DNA of 64,000 nucleotides from Streptomyces platensis (GTDB lineage Bacteria > Actinomycetota > Actinomycetes > Streptomycetales > Streptomycetaceae): assembly GCF_008704855.1 (NCBI RefSeq), contig NZ_CP023691.1:7874001-7938000 (forward strand), read 5' to 3'. Each line of letters opens with the position of its first letter. The first letter of the stretch is position 1. Positions 7,469-15,525 of the stretch are shown here, one piece after another. The position numbers and the translations under genes are program-made. Under the pieces are notes generated by a model. It did no database searches, was not told where the DNA came from, and saw only the letters and a list, made by a program, of their open reading frames with translations.

Positions 7469-8998
7469 ATGGCCGGCACAGGCGCCAGGCGGCACCCCAC
7501 GGCACCCCCGCGCGTCCTGGTCACCGGCGCCACCGGCTACATCGGCGGCCGACTGGTCCCCGAGCTGCTGGCCGCCGGATACGCCGTACGGGCACTGGCC
7601 AGGACACCGGAGAAGCTGCGCGATCACCCCTGGGCCGGGCTGACGGAGGTGCTGCGCGGCGACGTCACCGACGAGGACTCGGTCCGGACCGCGATGGCCG
7701 GTGTCGAGGTCGCGTACTACCTGGTGCACGCCCTGGGCAGTGGCAGCCGGTTCGAGGACACCGACCGCCGGGCCGCACAGATCTTCGCCCGGCAGGCCCG
7801 CGCCGCCGGCGTCCGCCGCATCGTCTACCTCGGCGGCCTCACCCCTGAGGGCATCCCGGAGCAGGAACTGTCGCCCCACCTGCGCTCCCGTGCCGAGGTC
7901 GCGGACATCCTGCTGGCGTCCGGCGTCCCCACCGCCGTACTGCGCGCCGCCGTCATCATCGGCTCCGGCTCGGCCTCGTTCGAGATGCTGCGCTATCTCA
8001 CCGAGCGGCTGCCGGTCATGGTCACCCCCAGCTGGGTGAGCACCCGCATCCAGCCGGTCGCCGTCCGCGATGTGCTGCGCTATCTGGTGGGCTGCGCCCG
8101 CCTCCCCGGAGACGTCAGCCGGGCCTTCGACATCGGCGGACCCGACATCCTCACCTACCGCGACATGATGCAGCGCTACGCACGGGTCGCCGGGCTGCCG
8201 GAACGGCTGATCCTCCCCGTGCCGATGCTCACCCCGCGCCTCTCCAGCCTCTGGATCGGCCTGGTCACCCCTGTGCCGCCCGGCCTGGCCCGCCCGCTCG
8301 CCGAATCGCTTCGCCACGAAGTCGTCTGCCACGAGCACGACATCGCCCGCTACGTCCCCGACCCGGACCCGCCGGGCCACCCCATCGCCTTCGACGACGC
8401 GCTGGAACTGGCGCTGCGCCGGGTACGGGACGCCGAGGTCGCCACCCGCTGGTCCAACGCCGCGGTGCCCGGAGCACCGAGCGACCCGCTGCCGACCGAC
8501 CCCGACTGGGCCGGCGGCAGCCTCTACACCGACCGGCGGGAGCGGGCCGTCGACGCCCCGCCCGAGGCGCTGTGGCGGGTGGTCGAAGGCATCGGCGGCG
8601 ACAACGGCTGGTACTCCCTGCCGCTCGCCTGGGCGGTGCGCGGCTGGCTGGACCGGCTGGTCGGCGGGGTGGGGCTGCGCCGCGGCCGACGGGACGCCGG
8701 CCGGCTGCGGGTCGGCGATTCGCTCGACTTCTGGCGCGTCGAGGAGGTCGAGCCGGGCCGGCTGCTGCGGCTGCGCGCCGAGATGCGGCTCCCGGGCCTG
8801 GCCTGGCTGGAACTGACGGTCGGCCGCGACGCCGACGGCCGTACGCTCTACGGCCAGCGGGCCCTGTTCCACCCGCACGGACTGACCGGCCACGCCTACT
8901 GGTGGGCCGTCTCCCCCTTCCATGCCGCGGTGTTCGGAGGCATGGCCCGCAACATCGCGGCCGCCGCGGCGGCCGAGCACCGGAGCCGTCCGGCGTGA
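7469..8998 (+). CDS. SDR-family oxidoreductase with C-terminal DUF2867 domain
   Basis: Two-domain protein of 509 residues. The first ~300 residues form an extended/atypical short-chain dehydrogenase with the nucleotide-binding motif VLVTGATGYIGGRL; the catalytic Tyr is not evident (YLVHALGS, IVYLGGLTPEG), as in NmrA-like members. The C-terminal ~150 residues (VDAPPEALWRVVEGIGGDNGWY onward) are DUF2867, an SRPBCC-like domain often fused to this SDR. The substrate is unknown. The ATG at 7469 is preferred because GGAGGAGG ends 8 nt upstream; a GTG at 7397 would add 24 residues without a site. It ends at a strong bidirectional terminator. Confidence 0.85.
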   Translation: MAGTGARRHPTAPPRVLVTGATGYIGGRLVPELLAAGYAVRALARTPEKLRDHPWAGLTEVLRGDVTDEDSVRTAMAGVEVAYYLVHALGSGSRFEDTDRRAAQIFARQARAAGVRRIVYLGGLTPEGIPEQELSPHLRSRAEVADILLASGVPTAVLRAAVIIGSGSASFEMLRYLTERLPVMVTPSWVSTRIQPVAVRDVLRYLVGCARLPGDVSRAFDIGGPDILTYRDMMQRYARVAGLPERLILPVPMLTPRLSSLWIGLVTPVPPGLARPLAESLRHEVVCHEHDIARYVPDPDPPGHPIAFDDALELALRRVRDAEVATRWSNAAVPGAPSDPLPTDPDWAGGSLYTDRRERAVDAPPEALWRVVEGIGGDNGWYSLPLAWAVRGWLDRLVGGVGLRRGRRDAGRLRVGDSLDFWRVEEVEPGRLLRLRAEMRLPGLAWLELTVGRDADGRTLYGQRALFHPHGLTGHAYWWAVSPFHAAVFGGMARNIAAAAAAEHRSRPA

Positions 8999-9074
8999 TC
9001 GCGCCGCACGCCGAGCTCGCCAAGTAGGCGCACGGGCACGTGAGTTGAGTTCCACGCCCCGCCCCGTGATACGC

Positions 9075-9119
9075 CGACGGCGGGTTCCCGGGCGGACGCT
9101 GCCCGGGAACCCGCCGTCG
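9075..9119. terminator. bidirectional terminator between convergent genes
   Basis: A perfect 19-bp stem with a 7-nt loop (core GACGGCGGGTTCCCGGGC) sits midway between the SDR gene and sapA, which converge here. Confidence 0.85.
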
Positions 9120-9126
9120 TGGGGGA

Positions 9127-9579
9127 TCAGTGGTGTGTCACCACACCGGCCGCCATCCGGCCGCAGTTGGAGCCGGAAACGCTGACGCTGACCGACTCGA
9201 TCGCGCCGCCCCAGTCCACACAGATGCCCTTTCCGGGCAGATAGACGGGACCGGCGTACGAGGTGTACTGACCGCTGTCGTAAACCCAGTCGGAACTGCC
9301 GTCGGTGGCCGTGAGATAGGTGTACATGTACACCTTCTTGCCGGGGCTGTTCCGCACCGTCACGACACAGTTCTTTCCGGTCTTGGCGCTGTACGTCAGG
9401 TACACGGTCCCCTTTCCGGTGACCGGTACGGAATTCACTACGCTGTAGCCGCTTCCGCAGGCTCCGTTGTACGTGGCGGCGGCCGCCGGTGCGGCGGACG
9501 CGGTGGTGGCCGTCGCCATCGTGGCGATACCGGCCACGGCCAGTGCCGCGGCTCCTGCGATGGCACGAGAACGCTTCAT
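9127..9579 (-). CDS. sapA: spore-associated protein A (SapA)
   Basis: 150-residue secreted protein of the Streptomyces spore-associated SapA family, found on the outside of aerial hyphae or spores; its molecular role is unknown. It begins MKRSRAIAGAAALAVAGIAT, a classical Sec signal with a predicted cut after TASAAPA. The mature part has the family pattern YNGACGSGYSVVNS, GTVYLTYSAKTGKNCVVTVR and CVDWGG, with four Cys that may form disulfides. The ATG at 9579 is preceded by a G-rich site (GGGGGG). It has its own bidirectional terminator. Confidence 0.93.
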   Translation of the reverse strand: MKRSRAIAGAAALAVAGIATMATATTASAAPAAAATYNGACGSGYSVVNSVPVTGKGTVYLTYSAKTGKNCVVTVRNSPGKKVYMYTYLTATDGSSDWVYDSGQYTSYAGPVYLPGKGICVDWGGAIESVSVSVSGSNCGRMAAGVVTHH

Positions 9580-9729
9580 GGAAAACCCCCCGTTGGGTGA
9601 ACTGCGTCGCGTGGTCATTTCGCAGTGTTGGACAGCGCTCGGCCGTGGATGGTTGTACCGCGGCAAGAATTCGCGGTCATCCCGGAGCAGTTGTCCAAAA
9701 ACGGTGCCCGACCGTCGCCGCGCCACGGA

Positions 9730-9777
9730 AACGGCCGGTCCCCGGCGCCGCGGGGGGCGCGCCGGGGACCGGCCGTT
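9730..9777. terminator. terminator after GH25 lysozyme gene
   Basis: A perfect 18-bp stem (AACGGCCGGTCCCCGGCG) with a 12-nt loop lies 10 bases beyond the stop codon of the minus-strand lysozyme gene. Confidence 0.8.
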
Positions 9778-9787
9778 GCGGGTGGTG

Positions 9788-10654
9788 TCAGTTGCCGTCA
9801 GCGAGGACCTGGAGGCGGGTGAACGAGCCGTTGAAACGGTTCCGGTCGCCGACCATATGGCCCGAGGAGGTGTGCTGCCAGATGCTGTGGAAGCGCCAGC
9901 CGGCCGGCAGTGCGCCCACGGACGAGCCGTAGCGCGGGATCCACAGCGGGTTCGTCCGGCCGAACTTTCCGGAGTTGCCGGTGCACTTCTTCCACCAGTT
10001 GGTGGAGGTGTAGATGACCGCGTGGCGGCCGGTCTCCTCCCGGTAGGTCCGCGTGAAGTCGCGGATCCAGTTGACCATCGCCTTGTGGCTCTTGCCGTAG
10101 CAGGTGGCGCCGTAGGGGTTGTACTCCATGTCGAGCGCGCCGGGCAGCGTCCTGCCGTCCGCGGACCAGTCGCCGCCGTGGTCGGCGAAGTACCGCGCCT
10201 GGGAGCCTCCGCTGGAGTGGTCGGGCAGGGCGAAGTGGTAGGCGCCATGGATCATGCCGGAGTGGTACGAGCCCCTGTACTGCTGCGTGAAGTACGGGTT
10301 CGTGTAGCTGGTCCCCTCGCTGGCCTTGACGTACGCGAAACGCACCCCGGACCTGCGCAGCGAGGACCAGCTGACCTTCTTGTTGTGACTGGAGACGTCG
10401 ACGCCGGATACGCCTCTTCTGGACCAGGCCCGCGCCCCGGAACCGCCGGCCGCCGCCCGGTCGCCGCCCTCATGGGCCATGATCGTGGAACCCATCCAGT
10501 CCTGTTCGGGGTGGGCGGGTCTCTTCTCGGCATCCGACGCCGTGGCGGAGCCGGGCAGCGCGAGGGGCAGAGCGAGCACGGAGAGAAGAGAAACGAGAGT
10601 TCCGGCCGCAAGGGGGACTGTACGGCGGGCCGGACCGGATCTGCGCAAGGGCAT
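9788..10654 (-). CDS. secreted GH25 lysozyme (N,O-diacetylmuramidase type)
   Basis: Glycoside hydrolase family 25 muramidase that cleaves the MurNAc-GlcNAc backbone of peptidoglycan. 288 residues: an RR-containing signal peptide (about 1-40), a short variable region, then the GH25 barrel from GVSGVDVSSHN (catalytic Asp) through FAYVKASEGTSYTNPYF, ALDMEYNPYG (the DxE pair) and WWKKCTG to the C-terminal SIWQHTSSG. It resembles Streptomyces cellosyl/lysozyme M1. The ATG at 10654 has GGAGG six bases upstream. It lies among other cell-wall enzymes read in the same direction but has its own terminator. Confidence 0.93.
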   Translation of the reverse strand: MPLRRSGPARRTVPLAAGTLVSLLSVLALPLALPGSATASDAEKRPAHPEQDWMGSTIMAHEGGDRAAAGGSGARAWSRRGVSGVDVSSHNKKVSWSSLRRSGVRFAYVKASEGTSYTNPYFTQQYRGSYHSGMIHGAYHFALPDHSSGGSQARYFADHGGDWSADGRTLPGALDMEYNPYGATCYGKSHKAMVNWIRDFTRTYREETGRHAVIYTSTNWWKKCTGNSGKFGRTNPLWIPRYGSSVGALPAGWRFHSIWQHTSSGHMVGDRNRFNGSFTRLQVLADGN

Positions 10655-10862
10655 CGCATGCCTCCGAAGGCCTTCGGTTGAGTCAGGTTCGGCAGCTTTT
10701 GAGCAGAATCCTGCCGATAAGAGACATATACGCAGAACCGCCTGACTCTATGACCCAATGACCCGTCAGTCCGCCGACCGGCCCTGCATCTCACCCGTCC
10801 GGCGGGCGGAAACGGAATCCCCACGCCCCCGTTCCGGGCCTCCCGGTCGCACGACAGAGCGA

Positions 10863-10891
10863 AGCGGGCCCCGGCACCGCCGGGACCCGCT
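10863..10891. terminator. hairpin downstream of first SLT gene
   Basis: AGCGGGCCCCGGC pairs with GCCGGGACCCGCT (12 of 13 bp) over a 3-nt loop, in the 386-bp gap between the minus-strand SLT and GH25 genes. The remainder of this gap holds no supported gene; its left end must contain the lysozyme promoter. Confidence 0.6.
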
Positions 10892-11040
10892 CCACCGCGC
10901 AGCGGCGAACGCGCCATTCCGCCGCTTCGCAAGCTGCTCTATGCCGAGCCTGCCGGCTCGCTTGTGTGGTCCGTCATATCCCTCGCCTCATCTGGCTCGG
11001 CCGGCCTCGGGTGCCGTGACGGCTCTTCTGCTCCGTCGGC

Positions 11041-11694
11041 TCAGTAGGCCGAGTCGACGTTGTCGATCGAGCCGTACCGGTCGGCCGCGTAGTTGGCCGC
11101 TGCGGTGATGTTGGCGATCGGGTCGGTGAGCTTATGCGGGGTGCCGGAGACGTGGTAGGCGTCGAACGTGGGCTGGATCACCTGGAGCAGGCCCTTGGAG
11201 GGCACGCCGTTGATCGCGTTGATGTCCCAGTCGTTGACGGCGTTGGGGTCACCGGCGGACTCCCGCATGATGTTGCGGTGCAGGCCCTCGTAGGAGCCGG
11301 GGATGCCCTTGGCCTTCATGATGTCCAGGGACTCGCGGATCCAGCCGTCAAGGTTGTTCGGGTACTCCTTGACGTCCTTGCGCTCGGCGGAGCGGTTGGC
11401 GGCCTGCTGGGCGCTGTGCTGCTTCTCGACGGCGGTGACCTTCACGTGGTCGGCGACCGAGGCGGTCACCGGGCGGCCGGTCTTGACGTCGTCCGCCTTG
11501 GCCGGCTGACCCTTCGCGCTGACAGGCTTGACCGCGGCGGGGGCGTGCTCAGAAGCGGCCTGAGCGGTGTCCGGGGCGGAGGTGAGGGCCAGGCCCGAGG
11601 TGGCACCCGCGGCGGCCAGAACGGCCACGGCGACCTTGTGGGTACGGGTGATGCGGGTGATACGGGCAGCGCGGGGCAGGGTGAAGCTGGGCAT
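11041..11694 (-). CDS. secreted lytic-transglycosylase-like protein, copy 1
   Basis: 217-residue exported SLT-type (lysozyme-like) protein, probably cleaving peptidoglycan glycan strands. It has a signal peptide (about 1-45, ending near TAQAA), an Ala/Lys-rich linker and a C-terminal goose-lysozyme-like domain from about 120: NNLDGWIRESLDIMKAKGIP, then RESAGDPNAVNDWD with the presumed catalytic Glu, GLLQVIQPTFDAYH and NYAADRYGSI. The last ~105 residues are nearly identical to those of the gene at 12778-13503, so the two are a tandem duplication. The ATG at 11694 follows AGAGGT. Upstream is an unusually long conserved leader. Confidence 0.9.
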   Translation of the reverse strand: MPSFTLPRAARITRITRTHKVAVAVLAAAGATSGLALTSAPDTAQAASEHAPAAVKPVSAKGQPAKADDVKTGRPVTASVADHVKVTAVEKQHSAQQAANRSAERKDVKEYPNNLDGWIRESLDIMKAKGIPGSYEGLHRNIMRESAGDPNAVNDWDINAINGVPSKGLLQVIQPTFDAYHVSGTPHKLTDPIANITAAANYAADRYGSIDNVDSAY

Positions 11695-12058
11695 GCAGAG
11701 TGACCTCTTCCAGGTACTGGGGACGGGGAGGCGGCCTTTTTGGCGGCGCGTAACGAACCGGAGGTCTTTGTTGCGTCCGCCGTGGGGCGTGAACCGCAAA
11801 CTCGCTCTCGGTGCGTCGGAATCCATGGTTAACGCCGGTCCCGAATCGAGGCAATGGTGCTCTGTACTACTCATCTTCGTGAGATAAACCCGTATCGCGG
11901 AAGTGGTAAGCGTTCCCGGCGCCGTTGACCCGGAATGGGCGCATGGGTATCGACTAGGCAGGTTCGTAAGTGACATACATCGCGTGCCTCGGGTCACCCG
12001 ATAACGGCCTCAAAGGCCGCTCGCCCCCCGTCCATAAGTTGCCTGGCTCACACCGGAA
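11695..12058 (-). promoter_or_regulatory. conserved long leader of SLT copy 1
   Basis: This ~340-nt gene-free stretch matches the one before copy 2 in ordered blocks. They are an 18-nt identical element at 12037-12054 (minus strand GGTGTGAGCCAGGCAACT), a block at 11951-11996, an ATCTCACGAAGAT...TAGTACA block at 11863-11885, and a block near 11801-11834. Conservation over non-coding sequence suggests a shared promoter plus structured 5' leader. I could not identify the c-di-AMP (ydaO) riboswitch core that controls some Streptomyces cell-wall hydrolases. Confidence 0.5.
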
Positions 12059-12408
12059 TTAGCGCGGTCCGGCGCCGGTTCGGACGCAGGTCGCAGCGAA
12101 TTCGGCCGGGTGTGGGCACGGCCGCGCGGGCCGGTAATCCGTAAATGTGGCGCAGGGCACTGTGGCGGCGGCCAAAAGAGCGGCAATTGTGCCCTGATTC
12201 ACGATCGGACACGGCCGGTTTTTTTTACCGCGGTGCGGAGCAGGAGACGGCGGGACCTGCTCGGCCGTTGGTGCAAGCTCCGCTACGGCAATACGGCGGT
12301 GCCGCTGGTCCGTTCGCAGCAGCCCCCGGAGCTGTCGCATGACTCCGGGCCCGCCGCCCCCGGAAGGTGGCAGCGCACACCGTCAGCACTCACCGTAGGG
12401 ACATCCTT

Positions 12409-12606
12409 ATGCTCCGTCGTATTTCCGTCGTGCTCACCGGTCTTCTCGTCACCGGCTTCCTCGCGACCGGTGCGGCCGCCGCGGCGCCGGTCGATGGCCG
12501 CCACCAGGACCGCCTCACGGCCAAGGAGCGGCACGGACTCCGTATCGCCTCCGAGGTTCTCGACGCGCTCTTCGGCGAGGGCCTGCCCCGGCGCGACCGC
12601 TACTGA
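12409..12606 (+). CDS. small secreted peptide (unrecognised)
   Basis: 65 residues. MLRRISVVLTGLLVTGFLAT followed by an alanine-rich stretch is a convincing Sec signal (cut near residue 25). It leaves a mature peptide of about 40 residues, charged and helical, with the core KERHGLRIASEVLDALFGEG and no Cys. Function unknown. The ATG at 12409 has only a weak AGGGA upstream. It lies on the opposite strand between the two duplicated SLT genes and ends in a very strong terminator, which supports it being transcribed. Confidence 0.6.
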   Translation: MLRRISVVLTGLLVTGFLATGAAAAAPVDGRHQDRLTAKERHGLRIASEVLDALFGEGLPRRDRY

Positions 12607-12655
12607 CCGGCGGGCTCCGGCGCCGAGGCCCGGCGCCGGTGCCGGAACGCAGACG

Positions 12656-12706
12656 GCAACGGCAGTGGCCCCACCCGCGGGATGCGGGCAGGGCCACTGC
12701 CGTTGC
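12656..12706. terminator. strong terminator between small secreted gene and SLT copy 2
   Basis: A perfect 16-bp stem (GCAACGGCAGTGGCCC) encloses a 19-nt loop that can itself pair (CCCGC/GCGGG). It serves converging transcripts. Confidence 0.85.
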
Positions 12707-12777
12707 TGTGTTCGGGGCCGCGGCGCGGCTCCCGGATCAGTCTGCTCCGACCGTCCTGACGGTCGCGTCTCCCCGGC

Positions 12778-13503
12778 TCAGTAGGCCGAGTTGACGTTGT
12801 CGATCGAGCCGTAGCGGTCCGCGGCGTAGTTGGCCGCTGCGGTGATGTTGGCGATCGGGTCGGTGAGCTTATGCGGGGTGCCGGAGACGTGGTAGGCGTC
12901 GAAGGTCGGCTGGATCACCTGGAGCAGGCCCTTGGAGGGCACGCCGTTGATGGCGTTGATGTCCCAGTCGTTGACCGCGTTGGGGTCACCCGCGGACTCC
13001 CGGATGATGTTGCGGTGCAGGCCCTCGTAGGAGCCCGGTATGCCCTTGGCCTTCATGATGTCGAGCGACTCGCGGATCCAGCCGTCAAGGTTGTTCGCGT
13101 AGCGCTTCGGGGTGGCCTTCGGGGCCTTCGGGGCCTTGGGGGCGGCCTTCGGGGCGGCCTTCGGCGCGACCAGGGCCTTGCGCTCGATGGAGCGGTTGGC
13201 GGCCTGCTCGGCGGCGTGGCTCTGCTTCTCGGCCGGGGCCACCTTGAGGCCGGCGGCGACGGAGGAGGCGACCGCACGGGCCTGCTTGCCGTCGTCGGCC
13301 CGGTCCTTCGCGGTGAGCGGCATGCCGTTGGCGCTGACCGGCTTGACCGCGGCCGGCGCGTCGGCGGCCGTGGTGGTCGCGGCGTTGCCGGGTGCCGCGG
13401 TGAACGCCAGGGCGGCGGCGCAGCCCGCGGTCGCCACGAGCGCGGCGGAGACCTTGTGCGTACGGGTGAGGCGGGCAGTGCGGGGCAGGGTGAAGTTGGG
13501 CAT
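12778..13503 (-). CDS. secreted lytic-transglycosylase-like protein, copy 2
   Basis: 241 residues, paralogue of the gene at 11041-11694. It has a signal peptide (about 1-42), an Ala/Thr/Lys linker, then a repeat-like APKAAPKAAPKAPKAPKA stretch (about 111-131) absent from copy 1, which may span the cell wall. The C-terminal goose-lysozyme-like domain carries RESAGDPNAVNDWD with the presumed catalytic Glu. The last ~105 residues differ from copy 1 at only a few positions, whereas linkers and signals have diverged. The ATG at 13503 follows GGAAGAGGTCACCTCCGC. A conserved leader lies upstream. Confidence 0.9.
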   Translation of the reverse strand: MPNFTLPRTARLTRTHKVSAALVATAGCAAALAFTAAPGNAATTTAADAPAAVKPVSANGMPLTAKDRADDGKQARAVASSVAAGLKVAPAEKQSHAAEQAANRSIERKALVAPKAAPKAAPKAPKAPKATPKRYANNLDGWIRESLDIMKAKGIPGSYEGLHRNIIRESAGDPNAVNDWDINAINGVPSKGLLQVIQPTFDAYHVSGTPHKLTDPIANITAAANYAADRYGSIDNVNSAY

Positions 13504-13856
13504 GCGGAGGTGACCTCTTCCAGGGCTTGGTGGCGGGGGAAACGGCCTTCGGTTGGCGCGTGAGGACCGAGGGTCATTGCCGCGTTACGCCGCTCCGGCT
13601 GAGATCGCGGGCTCGTTCTCGGTGCTAACGGGAAACATGGTTAGCGCGGGCCCGGGATGGTGGCAAAGATGCCTTGTACTACCTATCTTCGTGAGATTGG
13701 GCGGAATGTCCGTTGTAAATACCGCGAATCGCGGTAAGCGCGGGGTGGAGCCGCGACTAGGAATGCTCGTACGTGACGTACGTCGCGTGCCACGCATCAC
13801 GCGGCCAGGGCACGGCATTCCGTTTCACGGCACCGCGGAGTTGCCTGGCTCACACC
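13504..13856 (-). promoter_or_regulatory. conserved long leader of SLT copy 2
   Basis: Holds the same ordered blocks as the leader of copy 1: the identical 18-nt element at 13839-13856, a block at 13754-13800 with GTACGT repeats, ATCTCACGAAGAT...TAGTACA at 13675-13697, and the CGCTAACCATG/CACCGAGAACGAG region at 13611-13646. A perfect TACCGCGA/TCGCGGTA inverted repeat near 13720-13736 is specific to this copy. The 18-nt element lies about 340 nt before the start codon in both. Confidence 0.5.
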
Positions 13857-13908
13857 GTGCGGGGGCAATTTCCGCGGCGGGTGTCGGGGGCGGCGATGCC
13901 CAGGAGTG

Positions 13909-13963
13909 GCCCCATGCAAGACGCCCCCTATGGGACTCCCATAGGGGGCGTCTTGCATGGGGC
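13909..13963. terminator. 27-bp perfect palindrome, probable terminator
   Basis: Left arm 13909-13935 and right arm 13937-13963 are perfect inverted repeats separated by one base (arm begins GCCCCATGCAAGACGCCCCC). It lies just downstream of the minus-strand SRPBCC gene. The length and perfection are unusual for the window. Confidence 0.7.
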
Positions 13964-13984
13964 GGTAAAGGGGGAGGCGGGAAT

Positions 13985-14575
13985 TCAGCCCGCCCTCAGC
14001 TGCGCGGCGAGCTGCTCGATCCGTTCGTGCCACGCGTCCAGCGCGGCGTCCGTGTCGAAGCCCTGCGGGCCGGTCTGGGTGAGGACGAGCCGGGGGCCGT
14101 GGCCGGTGCCCTGGCCCAGCTCCCAGCGGACCGTGCCCTCCGGGTGCCAGCGGTACGCGAGCACCGCCGGGGCCGCGACCTCGGTGACGGGCCCGGCCGG
14201 CGCCTGCCGGCTGGTGAAGCCCGCCGGCGCGGGCGCCCCCGCGGCGGGCTCGTCCCCTGAGGTCAGCGCGGCCCAGACGGTCTCGGTGGACCGTACGAGC
14301 TGACGCTCGAAACGGACCCGCGGCCCGTCCGGGGTGTCCTCGACCACCCCGCGCCCGAGATCGAAGGCGAACAGCCGCGGCTCCTCGGCGTCGGTGACCG
14401 TGCCGGTCATGGCGACATCGCTCACCCCGGGCATGGCGAAGGTCATCGCGCCGCCGGGACGGAGCTCCACGGTGACCTCGGAGGGGAACTACTGCCCGAG
14501 GTGTGCCGGGTCGGTGATCGCCGCCCAGACCTTCGCGAGCCCGGCCTCCCGCAGCTGAGAGGTCCCGCGGCTCAC
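13985..14575 (-). pseudogene. SRPBCC/AHSA1-domain gene interrupted by an amber codon
   Basis: A 196-codon frame of the AHSA1-like SRPBCC family (small hydrophobic-pocket proteins). The GTG start at 14575 overlaps the stop of the upstream hydrolase gene (GTGA). After REAGLAKVWAAITDPAHLGQ the frame hits TAG at 14489-14491 and then continues FPSEVTVELRPGGAMTF to a normal end. Family members have Trp at this position (..WFPSEV..), so a TGG-to-TAG change is the simplest explanation. A shortened product could restart at GTG 14470, but it would lack the first beta strand and helix. It is the last gene of the ACP-KS-hydrolase operon. Confidence 0.8.
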
Positions 14576-15471
14576 ACACAGGCCGGATCGGCCGGCGACG
14601 GCTCCTCGCGCACCACCGGCGCCAGACAGGGCGCCGAGCTCAGCGGGCCGTCGGTGAAGAACCGGGCCGCCAAGTCCGCGACCTCTTGCGGGCGTTCGAG
14701 CACCACCCAGTGATCGGCATCGGGGATCGTCAGAAAGCGGCTGTCCGAGATGGTGGCCGCGAAGTCCCGCTGGCGAGCCGGGGAGGTCACCGTGTCGTGC
14801 TCGCCGCTGAAGACGAGGGTGGGGACGTCGGTCAGCCCGCCGGAGAAGTCCGGGCGGTCCGAGATTCCGCGGCGCAGCGACTCGACCGCGTGCTGGGAGC
14901 TCCGGGCCGCGTGCAGCATCGAGCGCCGGACATAGCGGTAGGCCAGCTTCCGGCGGGTCACGTGCCGGCGGTCGTCGAGGCACATCAGGCCCTGCGCGAC
15001 GAGGGTGGCGAAGGCTTCGTTGTCGCCCCGCGCGAGATGCTCGGAGGCCCGCCGCCACAGCTCGACCTGGGCGTCGCTGATATGCGCCGGCACCCCGCCG
15101 AGAGCGAGCCGCGCGATCCGCCCGGGGAACCGCCGGGCGCACCCGTAGGCCAGACCCGCCCCGTACGAGAACCCGAAGAGGTTGATTCGCGGGACCTCCA
15201 GATCGTCGATGATCCGCTCGACCGCCGCGCACACGACATCGATGCTCGGCCCCGGGGGCAGCGGGTCCGCGCTGCCCATGCCCGGCAGATCGGCGGTGAC
15301 CACGTCCGCCACCGGCCCCACGTGATCCTCCATCTGAGGCCAGCCGTACATCCCCTGGAGGGCGCCGCCCAGCACCAGAACGGGCTCGGTGATCCGCTCC
15401 GGCTGGCGCAGCCGACGGTAGGAGTAGGACACCCCGCGCACCGACAGAGAACGGATCATTTCCTCGGACAT
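14572..15471 (-). CDS. alpha/beta hydrolase in ACP/KS operon
   Basis: 299 residues, alpha/beta-hydrolase fold. The nucleophile elbow is GFSYGAG (Ser about 102), the acid is in SGEHDTV and the catalytic His in DADHWV, so the triad is complete. VLVLGGALQG supplies the oxyanion region. Substrate unknown; within this operon it may release or hydrolyse an acyl product, like a type II thioesterase, but that is inferred from context. The ATG at 15471 has GAAGGAA upstream. It is 54 bp downstream of the ketosynthase, and its stop overlaps the start of the SRPBCC gene, so the genes are likely coupled. Confidence 0.85.
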   Translation of the reverse strand: MSEEMIRSLSVRGVSYSYRRLRQPERITEPVLVLGGALQGMYGWPQMEDHVGPVADVVTADLPGMGSADPLPPGPSIDVVCAAVERIIDDLEVPRINLFGFSYGAGLAYGCARRFPGRIARLALGGVPAHISDAQVELWRRASEHLARGDNEAFATLVAQGLMCLDDRRHVTRRKLAYRYVRRSMLHAARSSQHAVESLRRGISDRPDFSGGLTDVPTLVFSGEHDTVTSPARQRDFAATISDSRFLTIPDADHWVVLERPQEVADLAARFFTDGPLSSAPCLAPVVREEPSPADPACV

Positions 15472-15525
15472 GGCAGATTCCTTCTCGGGGCACCGGCGGA
15501 CAGGGCGCGCGGTGGCGGACAGGCC

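Noticed and set aside
11695..12058. c-di-AMP (ydaO) riboswitch in the SLT leaders
   Set aside because: Expected by analogy with Streptomyces cell-wall hydrolases, but its conserved core was not recognisable by eye. Left open as an unknown leader.
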